The position numbers and the translations under genes were made by a program. This document shows positions 1 to 5,200 of a stretch of DNA of 5,200 bases, in pieces. The DNA is taken from the NCBI GenBank assembly GCA_012974475.1, contig JAAXQD010000175.1, positions 1 through 5,200 on the forward strand, read 5' to 3'. Source of the DNA: Desulfobacterales bacterium (lineage in GTDB: Bacteria; Desulfobacterota; Desulfobacteria; Desulfobacterales; UBA11574). The notes below the pieces were generated by a model, which made no database searches, was not told the DNA's origin, and was given only the letters and a program-made list of their open reading frames with translations. Position 1 is the first letter of the stretch. Every line of letters starts with the position of its first letter.

Positions 1-1
1 A

Positions 2-79
2 AGGGACATTACCATAATAGAACGGTCAATCGCCGAACCGGAAAAACCACAACAAACACCTGTTGATAAAAATTCTTGA
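2..79 (+). CDS. Possible C-terminal end of an upstream gene (partial)
   Basis: An open frame enters from the left edge and stops at TGA 77-79. It gives about 25 residues, starting RDITIIERSIAEPEKP and ending in a polar, proline- and lysine-containing tail. The alternating hydrophobic stretch followed by a charged tail looks like a real protein C-terminus. The other two forward frames also stop early (TAA at 13-15 and TGA at 64-66), so this is weak evidence based on composition only. The family cannot be recognised from so short a piece. If real, its stop codon overlaps the proposed -35 element of the next gene. Confidence 0.35.
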   Translation, partial: RDITIIERSIAEPEKPQQTPVDKNS

Positions 80-104
80 TTTGGGAACCTATAGAAGTTA
101 AAAT
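76..104 (+). promoter_or_regulatory. Putative sigma70-type promoter for the EIIA-CLC operon
   Basis: TTGATT at 76-81 and TAAAAT at 99-104 are separated by 17 bp, a near-consensus -35/-10 pair in AT-rich DNA. Transcription would start near 111, giving a leader of about 45 nt before the ATG at 155. A second TTGAT lies 13 bp upstream of the -35 (63-67). No clear operator palindrome is seen, although the first gene encodes a helix-turn-helix protein that could in principle act here. Confidence 0.5.
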
Positions 105-154
105 GTATGTTTTTGTAATAATAAAAGAAAATAGTTTTTTAATCTGACAACCGT

Positions 155-844
155 ATGAAACTTACCATAAATGAAGTTGCACAGTGTCTCCGCCTTCCGG
201 TAACCACCGTGGATCGCTGGATACGCCAGGGCAGGATACCCATACAAAAAAGCAGCAACGGCTATATTGTCAATGAATCTGCTCTGGAAAAATGGGCTGC
301 CATGTATCGGCTGCCGTTTTCACTGCCCAAAAAAGTAAATGCTCAACCGCAGAAGAAGAGACTGGAGAATCTCCTCTCGGCAATGAATCGTGGTGGGGTA
401 ATATATGGAATTAAGGGGGATGATGTAGAGACTGTTTTGAGAGGAGCTGTGGAGAAAATGCAGTTGCCATTGGCCACCTCAAAAGAAAAACTTTATCAGT
501 GCTTGCTCGAAAGAGAACATCTTACATCAACAGGCATCGGTAAAGGCGTCGCCATTCCTCATCCCCACGATCCCCTCCCGGATACTTTTGAGAAACCCGT
601 AATAACCACCTGTTTTCTCGAGAAACCGATAGACTTTAATGCGATAGATGACAGGCTCGTGTTTGTCATGTTTATCCTTTTAAGCCCATCCATTAAAATC
701 CATCTTCATCTTCTTTCAAGGCTTTCTTTTTGTGTTCGTGACAATGCATTTGTGGAATTTTTAAAAACATCTCCGGATTCATCGGCGTATTTTTCAAAAA
801 TAGCTGATTTTGAGAAGCAACTCGACAGAGCAGATAATTCATAG
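155..844 (+). CDS. HTH (excisionase-type) - PTS EIIA domain fusion protein, PtsN-like
   Basis: This is a cytoplasmic two-domain protein of 229 residues. Residues 1-50 match the excisionase/MerR-like helix-turn-helix pattern: TINEVAQCL, then TTVDRWIRQGRIP, then the basic/aromatic wing and ESALEKW. Residues about 70-225 match the PTS EIIA type 2 domain (fructose/mannitol and EIIANtr family). TGIGKGVAIPH (126-136) carries the expected phospho-accepting histidine, His136, and HLHLLSRL (183-190) carries the second conserved histidine region. FLEKPIDFNAIDD (154-166) is also typical. Classical PtsN is about 160 residues and lacks the N-terminal domain, so this is a fused variant. It has no EIIB/EIIC partner nearby, which argues for a regulatory role rather than sugar uptake. 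The ATG lacks a strong Shine-Dalgarno, but the HTH begins at residue 3, so this start is sensible. The CLC gene starts 11 bp after its stop. Whether the HTH binds DNA or a protein partner is unknown. Confidence 0.88.
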   Translation: MKLTINEVAQCLRLPVTTVDRWIRQGRIPIQKSSNGYIVNESALEKWAAMYRLPFSLPKKVNAQPQKKRLENLLSAMNRGGVIYGIKGDDVETVLRGAVEKMQLPLATSKEKLYQCLLEREHLTSTGIGKGVAIPHPHDPLPDTFEKPVITTCFLEKPIDFNAIDDRLVFVMFILLSPSIKIHLHLLSRLSFCVRDNAFVEFLKTSPDSSAYFSKIADFEKQLDRADNS

Positions 845-855
845 GTATTGGCGAT

Positions 856-2580
856 ATGCGCGTTTTAAAATTGTGGCGCTACCCTGCAAACTGGGCAATT
901 TTCCGTTTAGATGATCGTCTTCTGCTCATATTCATGGCTATTATTGTTGGCAACTGCAGTGGGTTGGCATCGGTGATTCTCAACCGGTCTCTTTTGGCCA
1001 TGTCCGAATGGCTTCATCATTTCCGTTCTCACTGGTGGGTCTTTGTGCTTCCTGCCATAGGTGCAGCACTTTCTTCTCTGTTTCTGGAAAAAGTCGTCAA
1101 AGAAGGGGCCGGACACGGTGTCCCGGAAGTTATTTACAGTGTATCCCGTTACGGGGGTCTGTTGAGGTTTCGCTCGAGTTTTTCAAGGCTGATATCGAGC
1201 TGCCTAACCATCGGCAGCGGGGGGTCGGCCGGTCCTGAAGCGCCCGTTGTTATCAGCGGAGCGGCCATTGGTTCAAACATTGCCAAATATTTTTCGTTAA
1301 ACGATCGACAGCGGGTGACCCTGGTCGGTTGCGGTGCCGCCGGCGCAATATCCTCCATCTTCAATGCCCCGATTGCCGGAATGGTTTTTGCCATTGAAGT
1401 GATTGTCGGAGAATGGAAATCCGTAAACATTGTCCCCATTGCCATTGCTGCGGTGGCAGGTACCGAAATCAGTCGTATTCTCCAGGGGAACCAGATCCCT
1501 TTCAGCCATCTTTTGTTCAAAATCGATTTGCTGAATGTCTTTGCCTGTATTGGTTTAGCCGTACTGTCGGCAGCGGCAGCTATTCTGCTTACCCGAATGC
1601 TCAGGTCCATGCACACCATATCACACAAGCTTTCAGGCCCGCTATGGCTGCGGGCCGCCATCGGCGGATGTGCGGTGGGGATCATCGGCCTTTTTCTCCC
1701 GGTCGTCCTGGGTGAAGGATATCATGCGGTGGAAGCCCTGATTGAAGGACGTTACTCCCAGGGGCTTGTGTTTGTGGCACTGGCTTCATTTGCCAAGATT
1801 GCGGCCACCGCTTTGACCCTGGGTTGGGGAGGGTCCGGTGGAATATTCGCCCCCTGTCTGGTGATCGGAAGCCTTGTGGGGGTGACGTATCATCATTTTC
1901 TTTCGCTGCTCTGGCCTTCGGCGTTATGGGCCAACGAAGGTTACTATGCTTTGTTGGGAATGGCAGGGCTTATCAGCGGAATGCTCCAGGCGCCTTTGAC
2001 CGGAATTTTTCTTATTATCGAAATTACAGGAGGATATGAGGTCATTCTGCCCCTGATCCTCGTGTCAGCTGTTACGACAACGCTGTGCCATTACATTGAA
2101 CCGGCATCTTATTATCTCAAGGATCTTGTTGAGCACGGACATCTATTAAGACCCGGTACCGACGCCCGGGTTCTAACGGACCTGAACGTTCCGGAGCTTA
2201 TCGAAAGGGACTGCATTATCGTAAAACACAATATGCTGCTTCGGGATTTTATTCAGATCGTTCAAAAATCCCACCGGAACTATTTCCCGGTGGAAGATGA
2301 TAAGACCGGTAATTTTCTGGGAATCATCCATTTGGATGATATTCGACCCTACCTTTTTAATCCGGGAATGCATGATGCCGTTTTTTTGGGACAGATTATG
2401 GATACCCAGGTTGAAGTGGTTCACCCTGGCGACGATTTGTCAGAAGTGCTTCGCAAAATGGATATTAAAGGCCTGTTTTCCATGCCGGTGGTCATGAACA
2501 ACAGGTTTGTCGGCCTGATTTCAAAGGCGACAATCCTGGATCAATATCGAAAGGAACTTATGGTTCAGACCAGCCATTGA
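856..2580 (+). CDS. CLC-family anion channel/transporter with C-terminal CBS pair
   Basis: This is a 574-residue inner-membrane protein. Residues about 20-425 form the CLC membrane domain with many hydrophobic helices. Family signatures are GHGVP (86-90, aligned to the GSGIP filter), GSGGSAGPEAP (120-130, aligned to GREGP, with Glu128 as the gating glutamate), FNAPIAGMVFAIEV (169-182) and GGSGGIFAP (325-333). Tyr419/Tyr420 in EPASYYLKDL probably supply the inner pore tyrosine. Residues about 440-500 and 513-570 are two CBS domains, which usually sense adenine nucleotides. The family moves chloride or related anions, either passively or in exchange for protons. The internal proton-glutamate position appears to be Val182, as in animal Cl- channels, so the mechanism cannot be assigned from sequence. 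The gene starts 11 bp after the EIIA-like gene and is probably cotranscribed with it. The AGG overlapping that gene's stop is only a weak ribosome binding site, so translational coupling is plausible. An in-frame ATG at residue 27 falls inside the first helix and is less likely. Confidence 0.95.
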   Translation: MRVLKLWRYPANWAIFRLDDRLLLIFMAIIVGNCSGLASVILNRSLLAMSEWLHHFRSHWWVFVLPAIGAALSSLFLEKVVKEGAGHGVPEVIYSVSRYGGLLRFRSSFSRLISSCLTIGSGGSAGPEAPVVISGAAIGSNIAKYFSLNDRQRVTLVGCGAAGAISSIFNAPIAGMVFAIEVIVGEWKSVNIVPIAIAAVAGTEISRILQGNQIPFSHLLFKIDLLNVFACIGLAVLSAAAAILLTRMLRSMHTISHKLSGPLWLRAAIGGCAVGIIGLFLPVVLGEGYHAVEALIEGRYSQGLVFVALASFAKIAATALTLGWGGSGGIFAPCLVIGSLVGVTYHHFLSLLWPSALWANEGYYALLGMAGLISGMLQAPLTGIFLIIEITGGYEVILPLILVSAVTTTLCHYIEPASYYLKDLVEHGHLLRPGTDARVLTDLNVPELIERDCIIVKHNMLLRDFIQIVQKSHRNYFPVEDDKTGNFLGIIHLDDIRPYLFNPGMHDAVFLGQIMDTQVEVVHPGDDLSEVLRKMDIKGLFSMPVVMNNRFVGLISKATILDQYRKELMVQTSH

Positions 2581-2595
2581 TTATAATTTTAAATA

Positions 2596-2615
2596 CCCCG
2601 CCCCTTGCGGCGGGG
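2596..2615 (+). terminator. GC-rich hairpin after the CLC gene; weak terminator or REP-like palindrome
   Basis: CCCCGCC (2596-2602) pairs perfectly with GGCGGGG (2609-2615) around a 6-nt loop, 15 bp after the CLC stop codon. The position suits a transcription terminator, but the following bases AGTTTCATT form only a short, interrupted T-run, so termination may be partial. The compact all-GC stem, with AT-rich sequence on the left, also resembles dispersed REP-like intergenic palindromes. Its placement between two genes supports starting the downstream gene after it. Confidence 0.55.
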
Positions 2616-2680
2616 AGTTTCATTGTGACGGACGTGTGTTCGCCAGTTAAGGTTGACTCAAGCGAAAGAAATGACAGAAA

Positions 2681-2687
2681 GGAAGGG
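2681..2687 (+). promoter_or_regulatory. Shine-Dalgarno that sets the Usp start at ATG 2691
   Basis: GGAAGGG lies 3 bases before ATG 2691; its GGAAG core has about 5 bases of spacing. This is the strongest ribosome binding site in the forward-strand part of the window. It favours ATG 2691 over the in-frame TTG at 2577, which overlaps the CLC stop and would translate through the GC hairpin into non-family sequence. Confidence 0.8.
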
Positions 2688-2690
2688 CAA

Positions 2691-3518
2691 ATGGATCGAC
2701 AACTGCTACATATTTTTCGAAACACTCCCATGGGAAGAGAAACGCTCCTGCAATCGATCTATCTTTGTAAAAAAGTCGGTGCGTCTCCGGTGATCTACGT
2801 CCCAAAGTCCACCAAATTTTTGATGTATTTTGAAAACGATGTGGTTCAAATAGATCTTGACAGTTCCTATGTCACCGCCCCGGATACTGCCATTACGCAT
2901 GCCACCGAATTGGTCGAGCGGGGAGAGTTGAATGTTACATTTCTGGAACCGAAGCATTACACCGCTTCGACCCTTCCTGATATCCCGACGACGTTTGATT
3001 ACATGTGCTGTCCTCGAAGTGTCAGCGATTTAACTTCAAAGATCGGTCTGGGATACATCGGCCCCAGGGTCAGACGTATTGTAAGGTCCGCTCGATTTCC
3101 GGTTTTCATCACAAGCCCTGTGTTTAAAGCGTGGAAAAGTCTCGCGGTATTCTTCGGCGGTTCAGCCAATGCGGTCAATGCACTCCGGCTGGGATTTCAT
3201 ATCAGCAGGGTTTCCGGCATGCCGCTGGATGTTTTTACGCAGGTGGAAAACAGGTCTCCGGAATCTTACCGGCAGGTTGTCGAGGATGAAAACCTAGGGG
3301 AAGAAATGGACCGTTATGTCAACGACTGGCATTTTTTTGAAAACAAAGTCTTTGAAGAAAATCTTTATGATGTGCCTCATGATGCCCTCGTGGTTATGGG
3401 TGCCTTCGGGCACGGCGTTATTCGGAACTTTGTTTTTGGGAGCAAAATGGAAAAGATACAGTCAACAGTCTCAAACAATCTCTTGATAGCAGGACCCAAC
3501 TATACGGCAACCCGCTGA
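2691..3518 (+). CDS. Tandem universal stress protein (UspA-type), second domain ATP-binding
   Basis: This is a predicted cytoplasmic protein of 275 residues, the usual size of a two-domain Usp. The C-terminal domain (about 149-270) begins with the beta strand KSLAVFFGGSANAVNALRLG and ends with GAFGHG...FVFGS (237-251). That fits the Usp nucleotide motif G-2x-G-9x-G-S exactly, and the last strand NNLLIAGP follows. The N-terminal domain (about 1-142) has a Usp-like closing segment, PRVRRIVRSARFPVFITSP (125-143), but no intact G-2x-G-9x-G motif, so it appears degenerate. Usp proteins bind ATP and accumulate under stress; the exact target is not known here. The gene lies 110 bp after the CLC gene, past a GC hairpin, so it may be read through from that operon or have its own promoter. 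No convincing promoter was found in the gap. The chosen start removes 38 residues from the longest possible frame. Confidence 0.85.
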   Translation: MDRQLLHIFRNTPMGRETLLQSIYLCKKVGASPVIYVPKSTKFLMYFENDVVQIDLDSSYVTAPDTAITHATELVERGELNVTFLEPKHYTASTLPDIPTTFDYMCCPRSVSDLTSKIGLGYIGPRVRRIVRSARFPVFITSPVFKAWKSLAVFFGGSANAVNALRLGFHISRVSGMPLDVFTQVENRSPESYRQVVEDENLGEEMDRYVNDWHFFENKVFEENLYDVPHDALVVMGAFGHGVIRNFVFGSKMEKIQSTVSNNLLIAGPNYTATR

Positions 3519-3541
3519 CCGGTGAAAAGTACGGACTGACC

Positions 3542-3564
3542 TGAAATTTTCATGAAGAATTTCA
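3542..3564 (+). other. AT-rich hairpin between Usp and glycosyltransferase genes
   Basis: TGAAATTTT and AAGAATTTCA form a stem of about nine pairs, mostly A-U with one G-U, around a CATGA loop, 24 bp after the Usp stop. It lacks GC pairs and a clean T-run, so a strong terminator is unlikely. It lies just before the glycosyltransferase start and could affect that start's accessibility. A similar sequence recurs after the glycosyltransferase gene. Confidence 0.3.
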
Positions 3565-3572
3565 ATTAGTTT

Positions 3573-4565
3573 ATGGCAAAACATAATCTTCTTGTCATCC
3601 ACCACGGCGCATTGGGTGATGTTGTCGCGACGTTTCCCGCCCTTTTAAAACTCAAAAAAAAATATGGCCGCATGGAAATGCTCTGTGAGGGCAAAATCGG
3701 TCAGCTTGCCCGGTTTCTTGATATTGTAGACGATCATTTCCCCATTGAGGCTGCGGCCTTTGCGACCCTTTACTCGGGCCGTGTCGATCCGGTTGTTAAA
3801 AACATTCTGCTCGAATATGATAAAATTGTCCTTTTTTCACGCGCCCGTGATCTTCAAAGCGTCCTATTTTCAATTACGGGAAAGGCGGTTTGTCGCATCC
3901 AGCCGCAACCGGATATTGATCAAAAGATCCATGTCACCGAACATGCTTTATCCAATCTTGTCAGATGCGGGTTCCTTGAAAAAACGGATGTAGATACCGG
4001 TTCCATTTTATCTTCAGCCGTGTATCCGGATCGAAGAGACCCGAACTTTGACAGATCAAGAATTTTGATCCATCCCGGATCAGGGAGCCGGAAAAAATGC
4101 TGGCCGGTTTCCAATTTTGTCAGAATCGCTCGGTCACTCCGGGCAAGGGGCAAGCGGCCGGAGTTTATTCTCGGTCCTGCAGAATATGACCTGGCCGAAA
4201 TTTTGACGCGGCAGTTTTTTCAGCAGGACGAATACCACGGCATTGTATATCGGATGGACAATCTCACGGAGCTTGCCTTGCGACTCAAAGCAAGCGGCGG
4301 TTTTATCGGAAACGATTCGGGTATCAGCCATCTTTCGGCATTTCTGGGCCTTCCCACAGTGGCTGTTTTCGGGCCTTCTGATCCCCAAAGATGGCGACCG
4401 GTGGGGCGTAATGTGACCGTCGTTCGGCCGGAGTTGGATTGCAGTCCCTGTTTTGAAACAGACGGGGACGGGTGCGAAAAAATGGAATGCCTGAGCAGGA
4501 CGTCTCCTGAGGATGTCTTGAAGGCATATGACAGCCTTGCCGGTCGTCTTACGCCTGTCCCATAA
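3573..4565 (+). CDS. Glycosyltransferase family 9, heptosyltransferase-like
   Basis: This 330-residue protein has the GT9 (ADP-heptose:LPS heptosyltransferase, WaaC/WaaF/RfaF-type) layout. The N-terminal Rossmann domain opens with HHGALGDVVATFPAL (10-24), whose GxxGD holds the family's catalytic-type aspartate (Asp16). The C-terminal nucleotide-sugar domain shows HPGSGSRKKCWP (167-178), then GNDSGISHLSAFLGLPTVAVFG (246-267), and the cysteine pattern C290/C293/C301/C306 often seen at GT9 ends. It probably acts at the cytoplasmic face of the inner membrane, adding a heptose-like sugar to lipopolysaccharide core or another glycan. The sugar and acceptor cannot be named, and no LPS cluster surrounds it. 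It starts 54 bp after the Usp gene. No strong Shine-Dalgarno precedes the ATG, but the conserved N-terminus begins within ten residues, so the start is sound. It is convergent with the lipoprotein gene, 47 bp away. Confidence 0.92.
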   Translation: MAKHNLLVIHHGALGDVVATFPALLKLKKKYGRMEMLCEGKIGQLARFLDIVDDHFPIEAAAFATLYSGRVDPVVKNILLEYDKIVLFSRARDLQSVLFSITGKAVCRIQPQPDIDQKIHVTEHALSNLVRCGFLEKTDVDTGSILSSAVYPDRRDPNFDRSRILIHPGSGSRKKCWPVSNFVRIARSLRARGKRPEFILGPAEYDLAEILTRQFFQQDEYHGIVYRMDNLTELALRLKASGGFIGNDSGISHLSAFLGLPTVAVFGPSDPQRWRPVGRNVTVVRPELDCSPCFETDGDGCEKMECLSRTSPEDVLKAYDSLAGRLTPVP

Positions 4566-4615
4566 AATTTTCTGAAGAAATTCCGGGTGGTCGTTGACTC
4601 CTTAGTTGGTAACTA
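4565..4615. other. Convergent intergenic gap with two weak hairpins
   Basis: Between the two convergent stop codons lie an AT-rich near-palindrome (AAATTTTCTGAAGAAATT, 4565-4582) and a 5-bp hairpin, TAGTT-GGT-AACTA (4603-4615), that includes the lipoprotein stop codon. Either might contribute to termination, but neither has a GC stem plus T-run, so no canonical terminator is called. Confidence 0.25.
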
Positions 4616-5068
4616 TCCGTCATCCCATTTATGTTTTTTCTTTCCCCATTTTTTGGTCTGCCCCGGAGGGTATTTGCGCTTGTGCTCCTTATAATGCTTG
4701 TAGGGCTTGTCGGAATCCATTTCGATGCTCACATACGCATTCTGGTCCACATGAAGGCCTTGGGGCAGCGATACATCCATTCTCCAGTTGTCTCCCTTCA
4801 GGTAAAAGTATAAATTTCGATGCGTATCATAATAAACGCTGCAGGAAGGGTAATAGCGATAGTGGTGTTTTGCCCGATATCCATGGGCCGGTGCATGGGG
4901 CGGCGGCCCGCCTTTGGTCTTTTTTACTTCATGGGGATGGTCGTATCCGGTGCCATTGTCCCATTGGTAACTGACGCCGCCGCCGGTGGTTCCGCAGGCC
5001 GTCAGAAAAAATAGACACAAGGACATCGTTAAAAAAAACGATGCTTTTTTTAGGATCTTAAAATACAT
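4613..5068 (-). CDS. Small lipoprotein of unknown function
   Basis: This is a 151-residue secreted protein. Residues 1-24 form a signal peptide (basic MYFKILKK, then a hydrophobic run) ending in the lipobox LTAC, so Cys25 should be lipidated by the Lgt/LspA pathway. Gly at +2 does not signal inner-membrane retention, so outer-membrane anchoring is likely. A glycine-rich linker (26-31) is followed by GPPPHAPAHGYRAKHHYRYYP (54-74 region), a tyrosine-rich beta-type core (SVYYDTHRNLYFYLKGDNWR), VSIEMDSDKPY (113-123) and a strongly basic C-terminus rich in Lys and His. I recall similar unnamed lipoproteins with the HGYRAKH, YYP and NWR elements in other proteobacteria, but cannot name a function. 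The start is supported by GGAG seven bases upstream on the reverse strand. An opposing frame over the same DNA lacks such features. Confidence 0.85.
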   Translation of the reverse strand: MYFKILKKASFFLTMSLCLFFLTACGTTGGGVSYQWDNGTGYDHPHEVKKTKGGPPPHAPAHGYRAKHHYRYYPSCSVYYDTHRNLYFYLKGDNWRMDVSLPQGLHVDQNAYVSIEMDSDKPYKHYKEHKRKYPPGQTKKWGKKKHKWDDG

Positions 5069-5075
5069 ATCGATT

Positions 5076-5079
5076 CTCC
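5076..5079 (-). promoter_or_regulatory. Shine-Dalgarno of the lipoprotein gene
   Basis: Read on the reverse strand, GGAG lies seven bases before the ATG at 5068-5066. This is normal spacing and confirms both the strand and the start of the lipoprotein. Confidence 0.7.
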
Positions 5080-5092
5080 ATTGATCAATTTT

Positions 5093-5200
5093 GATGGCGT
5101 TGTAAAAAGTCCCATCTACTGCGTTGTAGTATTTTTTCAGACACTCGGCATACTACATGTATGGCCTCGTTCCTGAAAAAATACTACGCCTTGTATATGA
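5093..5200. repeat. Left part of a MITE-like inverted-repeat element, cut by the window edge
   Basis: The stretch begins GATGGCGTTGTAAAAAGT (5093-5110) and contains a perfect 15-bp inverted repeat, GTAGTATTTTTTCAG (5126-5140) and its complement (5173-5187). Nested inside is CATAC (5149-5153) with GTATG (5159-5163). The whole folds as a long imperfect hairpin with no coding frame. I recall elements with ends like GATGGCnTTGTAAAAAGT and a matching inverted end as dispersed repeats in deltaproteobacterial genomes. The closing end, expected to resemble ACTTTTTACAACGCCATC, would lie beyond base 5200. No transposase is visible, so this would be a non-autonomous element. The 5093 boundary is an estimate. 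Confidence 0.65.

Noticed and set aside
883..897. Sigma54-like sequence TGGCGCTACCCTGCA near the start of the CLC gene
   Set aside because: The GG-to-GC spacing is one base short of the -24/-12 rule and it lies inside the coding region.
1219..1245. Apparent loss of the gating glutamate in the CLC protein (reading GSAGP as GREGP)
   Set aside because: Shifting the alignment by three residues gives GPEAP against GREGP, with the following residues and the GSNIA segment also matching, so Glu128 is most likely the conserved gating glutamate.
1149..1685. Long reverse-strand open frame inside the CLC gene
   Set aside because: It is the antisense of a clearly conserved membrane domain, its protein has no recognisable family pattern, and it is best explained as a coding shadow.
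2653..2681. TTGACT as a -35 element for the Usp gene
   Set aside because: No acceptable -10 hexamer is found 16-18 bp downstream, and the start would be too close to the ribosome binding site.
2577..2690. Start of the Usp gene at TTG 2577, adding 38 residues
   Set aside because: It overlaps the CLC stop, translates through the GC hairpin, adds no Usp-like sequence and lacks a ribosome binding site, while ATG 2691 has GGAAGGG just upstream.
4606..4974. Forward-strand frame opposite the lipoprotein
   Set aside because: The reverse frame has a signal peptide, lipobox and Shine-Dalgarno; the forward one has none of these and no family resemblance.
5126..5187. The inverted repeat as a CRISPR repeat or plain intrinsic terminator
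   Set aside because: There is no regular repeat-spacer array, and the 32-base interior with its nested stem is too large for a simple terminator.

Overview
The window reads as ordinary chromosomal DNA of a Gram-negative bacterium of moderate GC content. Support for a Gram-negative host is a heptosyltransferase-type glycosyltransferase and an outer-membrane-type lipoprotein. The style of the genes, and the hairpin repeat at the right end, recall sulfate-reducing deltaproteobacteria (Desulfobacterota, Desulfobacterales-like). That placement is an impression from familiarity, not a computed result.

Layout, left to right. Bases 1-79 probably hold the last 25 codons of an upstream gene. A sigma70-like promoter (TTGATT, 17 bp, TAAAAT) follows. 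It leads into a two-gene unit on the + strand: a 229-residue protein joining an excisionase/MerR-type helix-turn-helix to a PTS EIIA (PtsN/fructose-type) domain, then, 11 bp later, a 574-residue CLC anion channel/transporter with two C-terminal CBS domains. A GC-rich hairpin (2596-2615) follows the CLC stop. Next comes a tandem universal stress protein whose convincing start is ATG 2691, with a strong ribosome binding site. A GT9 glycosyltransferase of the lipopolysaccharide heptosyltransferase family follows at 3573-4565. Convergent to it, on the - strand, is a small lipoprotein (4613-5068). From about 5093 to the right edge lies one side of a large imperfect inverted repeat, probably a MITE-like dispersed element that continues past the window.

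How the genes may work together: the EIIA-like protein and the CLC channel are almost certainly cotranscribed, which suggests that a phosphorylation-sensing PTS protein is tied to anion transport. Known EIIANtr control of potassium transport in E. coli is a precedent for this kind of link. The Usp protein may belong to the same stress or ion-homeostasis neighbourhood, but the hairpin before it may separate its expression. The glycosyltransferase and lipoprotein are cell-envelope genes with no visible functional link to the first three.

No RNA gene, CRISPR array, transposase or phage gene is visible. The most interesting points are the EIIA-HTH/CLC pairing, the unusual filter residues of the CLC protein, and the repeat that abuts the lipoprotein's upstream region.
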